DNA from: Saprospiraceae bacterium
GTDB taxonomy: Bacteria > Bacteroidota > Bacteroidia > Chitinophagales > Saprospiraceae
Assembly: GCA_016708265.1 (NCBI GenBank)
Contig: JADJGA010000014.1
Coordinates: forward strand, 104,192-168,191
DNA length: 64,000 nucleotides
Reading direction: 5' to 3'
Shown here piece by piece: positions 45,462 to 56,707 of the stretch (its first letter is position 1; every line of letters begins with the position of its first letter). Below the pieces are notes generated by a model. That model searched no databases. It saw only the letters and a list, made by a program, of their open reading frames with translations, and had not been told where the DNA came from. Both the position numbers and the translations under genes were made by a program.

Positions 45462-45589
45462 GTTTTTTCACAACAGATTTATAGTTAAAAAAATCAGATA
45501 TTGATCATTTTAATAAAAAACAAAAGATCTTTATATTAAATTTGCATTTAATGGGACATTTTGTAAACCAATAAACTGATAAATAAAAA

Positions 45590-47444
45590 TTGAAAATGAA
45601 GGATTTTTTTTTGATCTGCTTTTTAGTTATTCTAAATAGCAACGTTTATACCCAGTCATTTAATACACTCCCTGTCGTGACTCAAAAACCACCTCTTCAT
45701 GGCAGGCATTGGATGGCCATTACGGGAAAACCTTTAGCAGCTACAGCGGGAGCAATGATTTTGCCAAAGGTGGAAATGCTCTGGATGCTTCCTGTGCCAT
45801 GCTGGCTCCTACCTGCACTATGTGGGATGTTTTGAGCTGGGGTGGTGAAACCCAGGCCCTGATCTATAATCCAGTCACTAAAAAGGTGATAGCAATAAAT
45901 GCTCTGGGAGTCGCACCAACTGGAGCTAAACCTGAATTCTTTAAGAATAAGGGATATAAATATCCTCCCCAATATGGCGCTCTTGCAGCAATTACTCCGG
46001 GAACTCCGGGTGGACTTATGGTTATGCTTGCAGAATACGGCACTATGAGTTTAAAAGAAGTTCTGACTCCGGCTTTGGAAATGGCAGAAGGCTATCCTAT
46101 AGAAGCTCAGACTGCCAACGCAATAGAACGTGATAAGAAACTGATCAAAGAATGGACTTATTCGAAAAAAGTTTTTCTTCCTCACGAAGGACAAATCCGT
46201 GAAGCACCTTATCCGGGAGAAATATTTGTTCAGAAAGATCTGCTTGCAACACTCAGAAAACTGGTTGAAGCAGAACAAAATGCAATTAAATCAGGTAAAT
46301 CCAGGAAAGAAGCCATCTATGCAGCGTATGACAGGTTTTATAAAGGTGATATTGGTCAGGAGTTTGTTAAGGGATGTCAGGAACAGGGAGGATTGATCAC
46401 TCTTAAAGATATGGAAGAATGGCAAGTCAAAATTGAAGAGCCTCTTATGTCAAATTATAAGGGTATTGATGTATATAAACTTCAGCAATGGTCTCAGGGT
46501 CCAGTAATGCTACAAATACTCAACATCCTTGAAAATTTTGATTTAAAAGCATGGGCTACAATTCAACCAGGTACATTCATACTCTTTATCAGGCTATGAA
46601 TCTGGCTTTTGCAGACCGTGATTTCTATTATGGTGATCCTGCTTTTCCACCTGAAGAACCGATAAAAGGACTGCTTTCAAAACTATATGCAAAAGAAAGA
46701 AGTGAACTTATCAATTTTGACAAAAATGAACCGGGAGTCAAACCCGGAGACCCATATCCTTATGAAGACAAGGTAAATCCCTTTAAAAAATCGATTAATA
46801 ATTCTGATAATGAACAAGGCTTCAATTTTGACCAATTTGATGAGGATTATATAAAAAGTTTCACTGCAGGAACCACATCAGTCGAAGCAGCTGATGAAAA
46901 TGGATGGGTGGTTTCAATGACTCCGAGCGGGGGATGGATCCCGGCATGTATTGCTGGCAATACAGGTATCAGGATGAGTCAGAGAATGCAGAGTTTTGTT
47001 TTAGATGAAAAAGAAAATCCTTACAATGTTGTTGCCCCGGGAAAGCGTCCAAGGGTAACTTTAACTCCGACACTTGCTCTTAAAGACGGTAAACCTTTTC
47101 TTTCATTTGCAAAGCAGGGGAGATGAACAGGATCAGCTTTTACTCCAGTTTTCCTCAACATGGTTGAATTCAATATGACAGTACGAAGCTTATCTTGAAG
47201 CTCGGGTTTTATCACAAACCAGATGTTTTCAAGTTTTGGTGATCACGAAAAACTCATAGGTTCATTGATCCTGAACGAACAAATCCCAAAATGGATAAGA
47301 AAAGACCTTAGCAATATGGGATACAAACTAACTTTCAGAGAAAAAACCAGCGGTCCGGTAAATGCTATTTATTTTGACCGGCAACATGGCAGTTTTTGGG
47401 GAGGCTCCAGCAATTTTGGAGAAGATTATGGGGTAGGGTGGTGA
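45590..47444 (+). CDS. ggt: Gamma-glutamyltransferase family enzyme, several frameshifts
   Basis: Signal peptide, then GGT large-subunit features: KGGNALDASCAMLAPTCTM, LGVAPTGAKPEFF, AITPGTPGGLMVMLAEYG, GGLITLKDMEEWQVK, YKLQQWSQGPVMLQ. The small subunit begins at the nucleophile region FTAGTTSVEAADENGWVVSMT, followed by PSGGWIPACIAGNTGIRM and RPRVTLTPTLALKDGKPF. Breaks: near 45760; 46551 (one A missing before ATGGGC); near 47117 (G run); 47149 (one T missing from a T run); near 47190. Total length of about 610 residues fits an exported GGT. The family cleaves itself and hydrolyses glutathione or gamma-glutamyl peptides in the periplasm. Confidence 0.82.
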
Positions 47445-47646
47445 TATTGTTTAAAAATGTTTGAGTCATATAAAAGAATTCATCTTCTAAAATCAACATT
47501 TTGATCTATTGATGCATCATTAAAATATTTATGTTGATATTCAATTACTTTTGTATTTAAAAATCCTGTTTCGTTTTTTAATTAAAAATGTAATTTTTTA
47601 TAGTTGATTTTCAGGCCAATTTTTACAATATAAATAATTGAATTTC

Positions 47647-47654
47647 TATTTTTG
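47647..47654 (+). promoter_or_regulatory. -7 box TATTTTTG
   Basis: Fits TAnnTTTG, 22 bases before the ATG at 47676. The upstream element is only a T-tract at 47619-47624. Confidence 0.45.
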
Positions 47655-47675
47655 CATTTTCAAAAATGGGACTTA

Positions 47676-50600
47676 ATGGACAAAAGATTTTTTCTGCTTT
47701 TTCTGGTAATAATACAGGTTTTTACCTTATTCGGTCAATCATGGAACGTTGTTACTTTGGCTCAGATTGAAAATAAAGGGATCAGGGATATTATTCCGGA
47801 AAAGTATGTCATTTACAATTTTGATGACGAAATGATGAAAACTATTCTGTGGAGTTCTCCAAAAGAATCGGAGAAAGATGTTGCAAAATCTGATCAGATA
47901 ATCAATGTTGGATTGCCGGATGGCAATACTGAAAAATTCAAAGTTGTAGAATACTATATGATGGAACCTGAATTGGCTCTGCAATATCCCGATATAAGAA
48001 CATTTTATGGTGTTTCGATTTCAGATCAGTTAAAAAGCATCAGAATAGATTATACTTTGCAGGGGTTCAGGGGAGTGATATCATCACTTAATGAAGGTAA
48101 ATTATATATTGATTATTTCCAGAGGGATGATAAAGAAACCAGAATTGTTTATAAAAAAGAAGACCTAAAAAATACAAGTTCATGGCATTGTGGTTATTTG
48201 CCTGATGATCACGACCACAATCCATCTGAAATTGAATCAGGGCTAAGAATAGGAGATTGCCAGCTAAGGAGTTACAGGCTTGCACAGGCTACAACTGGAG
48301 AATACAGCAATTATTTTGGGGCAACTAGTTCTGCTCAGTCAGGACTTGTGATGTCGCAGGTTGTTACTGCAATCAACAGGGTAAATGAAGTATATGAACC
48401 TGAACTTGCTGTAAGATTGATTTTAATAGCCAATACAGATCAAGTTTTTTACTATAATAGTGCTACAGATGGGTATACTAATGATGGTGACCCATACGGA
48501 ACTGATCTTTCAGGAAATCAGACAAATTGCACAAATGTTATCGGATCTGCCAATTATGATATAGGCCATGTTTTTGGAACTGGAGATGGTGGAATAGCAG
48601 GATTAAATGTTGTATGCAGTTCTGGATCAAAGGCTAAAGGATACACAGGCAGACCAAATCCGGTTGGAGACCCTTTTGTAATTGATTATGTCACTCATGA
48701 GATGGGACACCAGTTTGGCGGAAACCATACTCAATACAATAACTGTAACAGGAATGCCAGTACAGCTATGGACCAGGAAGTGCTTCTACAATTATGGGAT
48801 ATGCAGGAATTTGCAGTCCCGATGTTCAAAATAACAGTGACCCTTATTTTCATTCCAAAAGTCTTCAGGAAATTAAAACATTTCTGACAGGTTCAGGAAA
48901 TGGTTGTGCACAAATAGTTGGCACTTTTGCAAATAATGCTCCAAATGTTGTTTCACAACCTAACTATACAATTCCTAAGTCTACACCCTTTGTTTTAACT
49001 TTATCGGCTAGTGATCCAAACAGTGATCCAATTACATATTTGTGGGATGAAATGGATGCATATTCTGCTCCGGCTCAGACAATGCCTCCAGCAGCTACAA
49101 ATACGACAGGTCCGATGTTTAGAAGTATCAGTGCCACAACTTCTCCATCGAGATATTTTCCTCCATTAGCGAATATTCTTAATAATACAGCAAATACCTG
49201 GCAGGTTCTTCCATCTGTTTCAAGAACCATGAACTTCAGGGGAGTTGCACGGGATTTTACAGGAGTAGCAGGTTGCAATTCAGAAATAAATCTTACAGTG
49301 ACAACTGTGAGTGCTGCCGATCCATTTGTAATAACATCACAGAATAATGCAACTACATGGCTGGAAGGAGAAATGAAAACCATTACCTGGGATGTGGCAG
49401 GTACTGTTTCAAATGGGATAAATACCGCAAATGTCAGCATTTTATTATCATATGATGGGGGAAATACTTTTCCTGTTACTTTGCTAAGTTCTACACCAAA
49501 TGATGGTACGCAGGAAATTACTGTCCCTGAGGGTTTGACTACATCAGCAAGGATAATGGTTAAGGCTGTTGGCAATATTTTCTTTGATATCAATAATGCA
49601 AATATTACAATTAATACAGGAGTTCCATCATTTAGTCTGCAATTAGATCCGGCGTCACTTATGCTTTGTCCGCAACAGAGTGGAGACATTGCTGTGAATG
49701 TATTGAGTATTTTGGGATTCAGTCAACCGGTAACTTTAAGCGTTGCAGGACTACCTTCGGGAGTAAACTATAGTTTTTCAACTAATCCGGTCATTCCCGG
49801 GCAAAGCAGTATCCTGACAATTTCAAATATTGATGGCATTTCAGGCTCTTACAATATTCAGGTCATTGGTACATCCGGATCTATAGTAAAGAATTCGATG
49901 TTAAGTTTGATTGTAATTGATGTTGCTGCGTCATCTATTACACTATTATCTCCTGCCAATAACTCGACAAACATAAGCATAAAACCTCAATTAAGCTGGA
50001 ATACAATAGCAGGTGCGGCATCTTATGAAATACAGGTATCCCGAATTTCAGACTTCAGTACTTTAATAGTAAATACGAATTCTGCTACCAATAACTTGCA
50101 AGTCTCTCAGATGCTTGAAGGTCTTTCAACATTTTACTGGAGGGTAAAACCAATTTCACCCTGCGGAAATGGCAATTGGTCAGCATTTTTTTCCTTTGTT
50201 ACTGAATCATGTTTTGTTTATAATAGTATAGATGTTCCTGTAATTATTTCACCGTCAGGAACTCCAACAGTCAATTCTTATCTGCCCATTACAGACTTAG
50301 GAATAATAAACGACCTTGATGTTTTAAGTCTAACTGGTCTACATACTTATATAGGTGATCTGAAATTTACATTATATACTCCCTCAAATGTGAATGTTGT
50401 AATTATGGATCGGAAATGTGGAAGTAATGATAATTTCAATATCAATTTTGACCAATCTGCAAATTTAGATATTCAGTGCCCCCTACTGATGGGGGAACAT
50501 ATAAACCTTCAATACATTATTAACTTTCAATAATCAACAGGTCAAGGTCAGTGGAGACTTCAGATCCAAGATCTTGCAACCAATGATGGAGGCAGTCTTC

Positions 50601-51077
50601 AAACATGGAAAATTAAAACCTGCTTAAATAATTTCTGCAGACTGAAAGTGGATAATACATATTCTCAAGGTGCAGGTTCTCTTTTTGCTGCTATTAATTG
50701 TTCAAATACCGGTGATACTATCAGATTCAATTCATCAATAATGAATGATACCATTGATCTCGGAAATGAAAATCTGGTTATAAATAAACATGTTGTGATT
50801 GAAAGTGATTTAACTAAAAATATTCACATATTCTCAAATGGTACAGGATCAACTATCCAAAACTCAGCACCCTCAACCGGTGATGGACTGATTTTAAAAG
50901 GGTGTTTCATATCCATTCTGCAAGGGTTAAATGCAGGAGCTATTGAAAATAATGGCAAACTGATACTGGATAATGTTGTATTACATAATTATCAGGGTTC
51001 AACAAATCCGGCAATAATTAGCAACGAAGGAAGTTCGAGTCGAAATCAAAGGAAATTGTATAATTATAGATCAGTAA
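47676..51077 (+). CDS. Secreted reprolysin-like metallopeptidase with FN3, P domain and beta-helix tail, frameshifted
   Basis: The ATG at 47676 starts the signal peptide MDKRFFLLFLVIIQVFTLFGQ. Next come a propeptide-like region, then a metzincin catalytic domain with HEMGHQFGGNH (HExxHxxGxxH, about 48699-48731). Beyond lie Ig-like domains (SASDPNSDPITYLWDEMDA), an FN3 module (LLSPANNSTNISIKPQLSWN), a proprotein-convertase P domain (ITDLGIINDLDVLSLTG, then HTYIGDLKFTLYTPSN) and a parallel beta-helix-like end (TYSQGAGSLFAAINCSNTGDTIRF). Frames break near 48772 (missing A after ATGGA), near 50482, at a TAA at 50531, and near 51040; the likely stop is TAA 51075. No T9SS domain is left at the end. 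Zinc endopeptidase of extracellular proteins. Confidence 0.82.
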
Positions 51078-51096
51078 ATAAGTTTAAACTTTTTAG

Positions 51097-52435
51097 TTAT
51101 AGCCATCCGTAAAACATACCTGAAATTGTTGCCATTGCCACTACCAGGGTCACATAAACAACTGTCTTCTGAGTTCCCAAAACATTTTTGTATAACAAGC
51201 ATATTTGGAAGGGAAAGTGATGGACCGGCAAGTAATAAAGCCAAAGCAGGGCCTTTTCCCATACCGGATGCAATCAGCCCCTGAAGAATGGGAACTTCTG
51301 TAAGGGTTGCAAAATACATAAATGCCCCGACAACTGATGCAAATAAATTGGAAAAAACTGAATTGCCACCCACAAGCCATTGTATCCATTCATTTGGTAT
51401 CACTCCGGCAATTGTTTGACCATCATGTGTTGATCCTAGCAGGAATCCGGCTGTTACAACTCCTATTGCCAGCAATGGCAAATTTGCTTTGCAAAATCCC
51501 AGGTTGAAATTGTCCATTCCCGGTTTTCATCATCCTGTTTGTCCAAAAGCGTAATAATACTCAAACCTGCTATCCCAACCATCATCGGAAAAAGTGGTGC
51601 CAGTTTTGAGTTTTCAATAAGATTTGTTGCTAATATCGCTGGAAGCAATTGTCGCAAATCCTGCCATCAAAACCCACTGCCATTTTATTTTTAGCACATA
51701 AATTAGTGAAAAGCCTAGCATCAATGAAAAAAATCCGGTAATGTACCATTTGTATGCCCATAAATAGTACCAGGCACTTGATGTGTCATCTATGGATGGC
51801 TTTCCCCAGTTTGCAAATACCAGTATCAAAACAAGTGTAAAAAAGTGAAATGAAGTTTGCCACATCGGACGCTTTTCAGGAGGTAACTGAATGTTCATCT
51901 GTTCTTCCTTTTTGACTTTCTCTTCTTTGCGGTAAATAAATGCCATTATCAATCCGATTATTACACTGAAAGATACAGCACCAATAGTCCTGGCTATACC
52001 CATTTGCAATCGAGTATCCTTGCCGTTAAAATGATGGCAAGTATATTTATTCAGGGCCCAGAATATAGAAAGGCAATAGCCGGTCCTAATCCTGCTCCTC
52101 TCTTGTGAATGCTTGAGAACAATGGCAAAATAGTGCAACTGCATACTGCCAGAATAGTTCCTGAGCTGGCAGCAACTGTGTAAGCCAGCCATTTTTGCGT
52201 TTGCTCCAAAGTATCTTAAAATTGAACCCTGACTCACAAATACCGAGATAACCCCTGCAATAAAAAAAGCAGGTAATAAGCATAAAATCACATGCTCACG
52301 GGCATACCATTTCACAAGATCCAATGTTGCAGCAATTGCAGTGTTAAACCTTGCACTTTCAATAGGTAAAAAGAATGCTGCACCAAATATTATTCCAATC
52401 CAGACCAGGATTTTTAGTTCTTTTTTTGTTTCCAT
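51097..52435 (-). CDS. YraQ/DUF318-type permease of the ars cluster, frameshifted
   Basis: Eight or so membrane segments are visible across the frames: ILVWIGIIFGAAFFLPIES, VILCLLPAFFIAGVISVFV, TIGAVSFSVIIGLIMAFIY, WYITGFFSLMLGFSLIYVL, LPLLAIGVVTAGFLLG, NLFASVVGAFMYFATLTEVPILQGLIASGMGKGPALALLLAGPSLSLPN. The last stretch is the signature half of the DUF318 permease family, often placed in arsenic operons (ArsP-like). A second signature half near 52050-52250 is heavily broken. The real end reads ATISGMFYGWL with stop at 51097. Proposed role: efflux of an arsenic species, by context only. Confidence 0.7.
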
Positions 52436-52509
52436 ATTATTAATTAGTTAATTAGCCAATGTGAGAATTAGCAATTAGCAAATGTGATAATTAGCAAATT
52501 AACACATTC
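52436..52509. repeat. Low-complexity repeat island, downstream of four-helix gene A
   Basis: Degenerate tandem units of TTAGCAAATGTGA / AATTAGCAAATTA type abut the end of the four-helix-bundle gene. Same unit as at 53985-54070 and 54510-54630. Confidence 0.7.
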
Positions 52510-52856
52510 TCAAATTCTCTTTTTTGATGATACGATTATTTTATTTAGTATTTTGTTTATTTCACTCAATTCATTCAGGATGCTTTCATCGAATAGAAGT
52601 ACTTTTGAAAACTTGAATAGTAATAACCACTATTCAGTTTCATCTCCTTCTTTTGCTGCAATTTTCATTTTATGTATGAAATCAGCTTTGCTTTCAACAT
52701 TCTGTGCTCCTCTGATATTTGCACCTATTGAAGTCCACTTTTCAATAATTGATTTGCAAGAACATATTTTCTTTGATTTTCAAGTGTTTCTGTAAACTCA
52801 ATTATTTTTAATGCAAACTCAAAACTTTTCTGAACAATAACATTTTTCTTTATCAT
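52510..52856 (-). CDS. Four-helix-bundle protein (S23/IVP, Avd-like), copy A, frameshifted
   Basis: The product reads MIKKNVIVQKSFEFALKI, TETLENQRKYVLANQLLKSG, then (after a one-base break near 52735) SIGANIRGAQNVESKADFIHKM, AAKEGDETEYWLLLFKFS. This is the signature of the 'four helix bundle' family, known from 23S rRNA intervening sequences and related in fold to the Avd accessory protein of diversity-generating retroelements. Length about 115 residues, as usual. It shares most residues with copy B at 54146-54498. It sits between the acr3 and permease genes on the same strand, inside repeat islands. Confidence 0.8.
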
Positions 52857-52943
52857 CTCTCATATTAACTAATTTTCAAATTTTCAAATTGGCACATTAT
52901 CTCAATGACACATTGGCACATTTCAAATTTTCAAATTATCACA
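52857..52943. repeat. Low-complexity repeat island, upstream of four-helix gene A
   Basis: Alternating AATTTTCAAATT and GGCACATT / TATCACATT units fill the gap between acr3 and copy A. A variant of the same repeat vocabulary. Confidence 0.65.
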
Positions 52944-53979
52944 TTAAAACAGCTTTCTCTTAAACCAAAATGCAAGACTGACCAAAGCTATCATCACAGG
53001 CACCTCAACCAAAGGGCCGATCACAGCAGTAAATGCCTCACCTGAATTGATGCCAAAAACTGAAATTGCCACCGCTATTGCAAGTTCGAAATTATTGCTG
53101 GCAGCAGTAAATGAGAGAGTTGTAGATTGTTTATAATTCGCCCCGAATCTTTTACTCATAAGAAAAGATAATACAAACATCAATACAAAATAAATTATAA
53201 GAGGAATAGCAATTCTGATAACATCAAATGGTATTTTTACTATGAGTTCACCTTTGAGTGAGAACATCACGAATATTGTGAAAAGCAATGCATATAGAGT
53301 AAGCGGACTGATTGCAGGAATGAATTTTTTTATTATACCAATCCTTTCCTTTAGCTTTAACCAATAAATATCTTGTCAAAATCCTGCTATAAAGGAATGC
53401 CCAGATAAATAAAAACACTCTCAGCTATCTGTCCGATTGTAATATTTGCAACCACATCATTTACAGGCAATCCAAACCAACCGGGCAAAACAGCAATAAA
53501 AATGTAAGCATAAACAGAAAAAACAAAACCTGAAATATTGAATTAAATGCTACAAGTCCGGCAGCATATTCTGTGTCACCTTTAGCAAGATCATTCCAAA
53601 CTATTACCATTGCAATGCACCGGGCCAACCCGATAAGAATCAGGCCATACATGTAATCTACATTAAAACGTAAAATACAATAGCAAGGAGAAACATAAGA
53701 ATTGGTCGATTATCCAGTTCTGTACCAGAGATAATACCAGGATTTTAGTGTTTCTAAAACATCTCCAAGTTCTTCATATTTGACTTTTGCGAGTGGTGGA
53801 TACATCATCACTATCAAACCGATTGCAATCGGTATCTTGTAATTACCAGATGAAAGTTTATTCCAGAATCCGGCAATGTCAGGACTTAACCAGCCCAAAA
53901 ATACTCCTGCAAACATGGCTAAGAATATCCACAAAGTAAGATATCTGTCCAGAAATTTTAATTTTTTTTGAGATGGCAT
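52944..53979 (-). CDS. acr3: Acr3-family arsenite efflux transporter, frameshifted
   Basis: Across frames: MPSQKKLKFLDRYLTLWIFLAMFAGVFLGW, then YKIPIAIGLIVMMYPPLAKVKYEEL, GLILIGLARCIAMVIVWNDLAKGD, YAAGLVAFNSIFQVLFF, TLSFTAASNNFELAIAVAISVFGINSGEAFTAVIGPLVEVPVMIALV. The R-C-IAMV Cys is the conserved substrate-contact Cys of Acr3. The SNNFELA and VIGPLVEVP stretches are also family hallmarks. Ten membrane segments are expected. Breaks lie near 53715, 53660, 53500 and 53330. It expels As(III) using the proton gradient. This is the core gene of the operon. Confidence 0.88.
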
Positions 53980-54145
53980 AGTTTTTTATTTAGTTAATTA
54001 GCAAATTAGTTAATTAGCAAATTAATTTGTAAATGTGAGAATTTATTAATTAGCAAATTACCACATTGTCACATTCTCGATCCCGAAAGCTTTCGGGACA
54101 CATTCAATCATTCTCGAATTCTCACATTCTCGAATTCTCACATTT
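53980..54145. repeat. Low-complexity repeat island, downstream of four-helix gene B
   Basis: Two blocks: TTAATTAGCAAATTA units next to acr3, and CACATTCTCGAATTCT units next to gene B. A perfect 18-base palindrome, TCCCGAAAGCTTTCGGGA (54081-54098), separates them. Confidence 0.7.
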
Positions 54146-54498
54146 TCACATTCTCTTTTTTGAAGATGCGATTATTTTATTAAGTATTTTCTTTATTTCA
54201 CTTAAATCATTCTATATGTTTTCATCGAATGGATGAGTTTTTGAAAATTTACAAAGTAGTAACCAATATTCAGTTTCATCGGCTTCTTTACCAGCAATTT
54301 TCATTTTGTGTATGAAATCAGCTTTGCTTTCAACATTCTGTGCTTCTCTGATATTTGCACCAATTGAAGTCCCACTTTTCAATAATTGATTTGCAATAAC
54401 ATATTTTCTCTGACTTTCAAGTAATTCTGTAAACTCAATAATTCGTAAAGCAAATCCAAGCTTTTTTCAACAATCACATTTCCCTTTTCATCCAACAT
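54146..54498 (-). CDS. Four-helix-bundle protein (S23/IVP, Avd-like), copy B, frameshifted
   Basis: The product reads MLDEKGNVIVEKSLD, then (after a break near 54450) ENMLLQ/KYVIANQLLKSGTS, IGANIREAQNVESKADFIHK, KEADETEYWLLLCKFSKTHPF. An in-frame TAG near 54215 and the frame breaks suggest damage or poor sequence. It is clearly homologous to copy A over its full length, at DNA as well as protein level. It lies between arsC and acr3 on the operon strand. The family's small basic bundles form pentamers and bind nucleic acid in the Avd branch. Confidence 0.75.
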
Positions 54499-54630
54499 AT
54501 TTACCTTATATTAATTAACAAATTAGCAAATGTGAGAAATAGTTAATTAGCAAAATACCAAATTAACACATTATCTAATTCTCATATTAGTACATTTTCA
54601 AATTAGCAAATTAGCAAATTAGCAAATTCC
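54499..54630. repeat. Low-complexity repeat island entering the end of arsC
   Basis: Units AAATTAGCAAATGTGAGAAAT and three exact copies of AAATTAGC (54600-54625). The last ones are read as the C-terminal codons of arsC. Confidence 0.7.
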
Positions 54631-55021
54631 TTCCAAATCTTATCTCTTACTCTCCGGAATTCACTCCAGATAAATTCTTCAGTTCCAATTGCATGGCTGG
54701 GGTCATCAAATCCCATGTGAAGCCTGTTCTTAACTATTCCATGGAAAACTGGACATTCTTCATTAGCACCTCCACACACAGTGATCACATAATCCCATTC
54801 TTCATTCAGATACTTTTCAACAGGATCAGATGTATGAGTACTGATATCAATTCCGACTTCTTTCATCACAACTATCGCTTTTCATTAATATAACCTGATG
54901 CTTTAGTGCCGGCAGAATGAACATTAAGATTTCTATTAAAGGACTGCAGGAATCCGTGTGCCATCTGGCTCCTGCATGAATTTCCGGTACATAGGATAAG
55001 AACTTTAATATTGTTTTCCAT
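54603..55021 (-). CDS. arsC: Thioredoxin-coupled arsenate reductase, one frameshift
   Basis: Low-molecular-weight phosphatase fold: KVLILCTGNSCRSQMAHG with the catalytic P-loop, VHSAGTKASGYIN, then (after a break near 54885) VGIDISTHTSDPVEKYL, DYVITVCGGANEECPVF. The two Cys in CGGANEEC, seven residues apart, match C82 and C89 of the staphylococcal enzyme, so it should recycle through thioredoxin. It reduces arsenate to arsenite for Acr3. The final residues (FANLLIC) are encoded by the AAATTAGC repeat, an abnormal end. Confidence 0.88.
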
Positions 55022-55032
55022 GTTGACCTAAA

Positions 55033-55735
55033 TTAATTTGAAAAGAAAAAAATATACATATAATATATCCCAACAGTTATGAATACAAATGCAACTATTT
55101 TTCTGAACCATTTTTCAAATGTTTTGAGTTTGTTGAAAAAAACTGCCAACTTCCGAAAAGGTAAATGCAATCAGATATGCAAAGACAATAACCAGGAGGC
55201 CTGTTGCAATTGCAAATACAAAAGGCAGGAAAAGGTCTGATATACTTGAAATAGTCATAGGAATGAGCATGCCCAAAATACAAAACTCCACTATATGGAC
55301 AAAACGCAAGTGCAAAAAGCATCCCCATCAAAAGTGAACTTAGCCGGTTTGTCTTCATCTGATTAAATTTATCAGTTATTTTGCCAATACCCGGGAAATT
55401 GAATTTGAAAACACCCAGCATAAAAATACCGATAATGATAAGCAAAGGGCCCAGGAATTTTTCTCCGTTTGATTGAAAAAACTGGCAATATGAAACTTAC
55501 TGGCTCCGAAAAATAGAATAATACCTATGGTAACATAACTGATAGCTCTTCCAGCGTATAAAACAAACCATTAATAAATACTTTTCTCTTATTCTCGATA
55601 TTTTTTACCGATGTAGGCTATTGCAGTTATATTTGTCGCAAGAGGACATGGACTGATAGCTGTCATCAACCCAAGCAGGAATGCAGAAAACAATGGCATG
55701 CTTGTATTATCAAGCAAATTTTGTAAATATTCCAT
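55033..55735 (-). CDS. ArsG-like CcdA/DsbD-family membrane protein, frameshifted
   Basis: Starts MEYLQNLLDNTSMPLFSAFLLGLMTAISPCPLATNITAI, the first CcdA-type helix with its Pro-Cys-Pro motif. Later parts are IIIGIFMLGVFKFNFPGIGKI, LSSLLMGMLFALAFCPYSGVLYFGMLIPM, FVFAIATGLLVIVFAYLIAF. The duplicated three-helix layout with Cys in helices 1 and 4 is typical. Members located in ars operons have been named ArsG (aminobenzylarsenical/nitro-arsenical related). It probably carries electrons across the membrane to the ArsF-like proteins (inference). Confidence 0.7.
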
Positions 55736-55765
55736 AATTTTTAACCTTAAAAATTGTAATTTTAA

Positions 55766-56195
55766 TTATGATCTCAGATGATCATTTAGTTTTTCTAAGC
55801 TCTTTAACAAAACCTTTTTGTTCCCTGATTTTTTAAAAGCCCAGGCTGACAATTCTTCAGTTTCGAGTTCTTTGCCATTTTATATCCTGTCACTACCAAA
55901 GTTGAGCCATAAGCAGTATATTTTTACCAGCTTTTGGTTTTCCGGCAATTCACAGTTGAGGATATGAAGATCGACGATCCCCTTTTTATTTCCTTTTTGA
56001 AATGCGTGAAAATAGTAGCCCTGAGATTCTCTTCAATTGAATAACATGCAGAACATCTGTCTGTAATGTGAAAATAATAAACTTTTAGCTTTAGATTTTG
56101 GGGATTATTTGAAATTAACGTATCACCAACTGTCTGACTAAAGATGCATAATTGTATAAAAACAATATCAGCATAATGAAAATACTTTTATTCAT
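55766..56195 (-). CDS. ArsF-like CxxC protein, second copy, frameshifted
   Basis: Signal peptide (MNKSIFIMLILFLYNY), then YYFHITDRCSACYSIEENLRATIFTHFKKEI, VDLHILNCELPENQKLVKKY, AYGSTLVVTGY. The CSAC pair and the downstream 'L/Ixx-NQKLVKKY-x-A/VYG' pattern are shared with the gene at 56226-56707. That places both in the small exported thioredoxin-fold family annotated as ArsF. It is located directly ahead of the ArsG-like gene. At least three breaks. Confidence 0.6.
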
Positions 56196-56225
56196 AGGTT
56201 TATCTTTTTTAATTATCAGCTTATT

Positions 56226-56707
56226 TTAAATTCTCTGAAATTTTTCCTTCAGTACTTCCAATAATTTTTCCAGCTTGTTTTTAGCATATTTGAATCCCTC
56301 TGCAGTAAGGTCTATTGTGTTTTCTTTACCCTTGAATGATCTTACCAGATACAGTGCTGTTCCATATACCTCATATTTTTCAACCAGTTTTTTATTTTCC
56401 TTTTCCTCTACATTGATAATAAATCTTTTGATCCTGCCTTCTTCAACTTCTTTTTAAAATACTTTTTCCAATGCCTGAGTAGTTGTATTCTCAATTGCAA
56501 CACAGGAAATGCATCTCCTGGTAGAATGAAAATTGTAGATGTAAAGTATTGGTTTAGCATGCTTTACATTTTCATTGGAAAAATTTTGTATTGGATTTTT
56601 CATTAAGTAAGGGATTTGAATTGTTTGCATCAATATATGCATTTAATGCCAGACCTCCATAAAAGAAAATTGCAACTGTAATGACGATTTTGTTGATGAT
56701 TTTTCAT
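56226..56707 (-). CDS. ArsF-like CxxC protein, first copy, frameshifted
   Basis: Starts with a signal peptide overlapping the arsR stop. It has YIYNFHSTRRCISCVAIENTTTQALEKVF, with redox pair CISC, then (after a break at 56458) EVEEGRIKRFIINVEEKENKKLVEKYEVYGTALYLV. This is the 'nitrophenyl compound nitroreductase subunit ArsF' type, exported and partnered with ArsG-like membrane proteins. Two copies in one operon are uncommon. Confidence 0.65.

Noticed and set aside
45709..47444. Four separate small genes in place of one gamma-glutamyltransferase
   Set aside because: The pieces are consecutive parts of one family in the correct order, with overlaps or gaps of only a few bases explained by missed bases.
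52510..54498. A diversity-generating retroelement based on the Avd-like proteins
   Set aside because: No reverse transcriptase, template repeat or variable repeat is visible in the window.
52436..54630. The regular AT-rich repeats looked at first like a CRISPR array
   Set aside because: Unit length and sequence vary, there are no constant repeats with unique equal-length spacers, and no cas genes are near.
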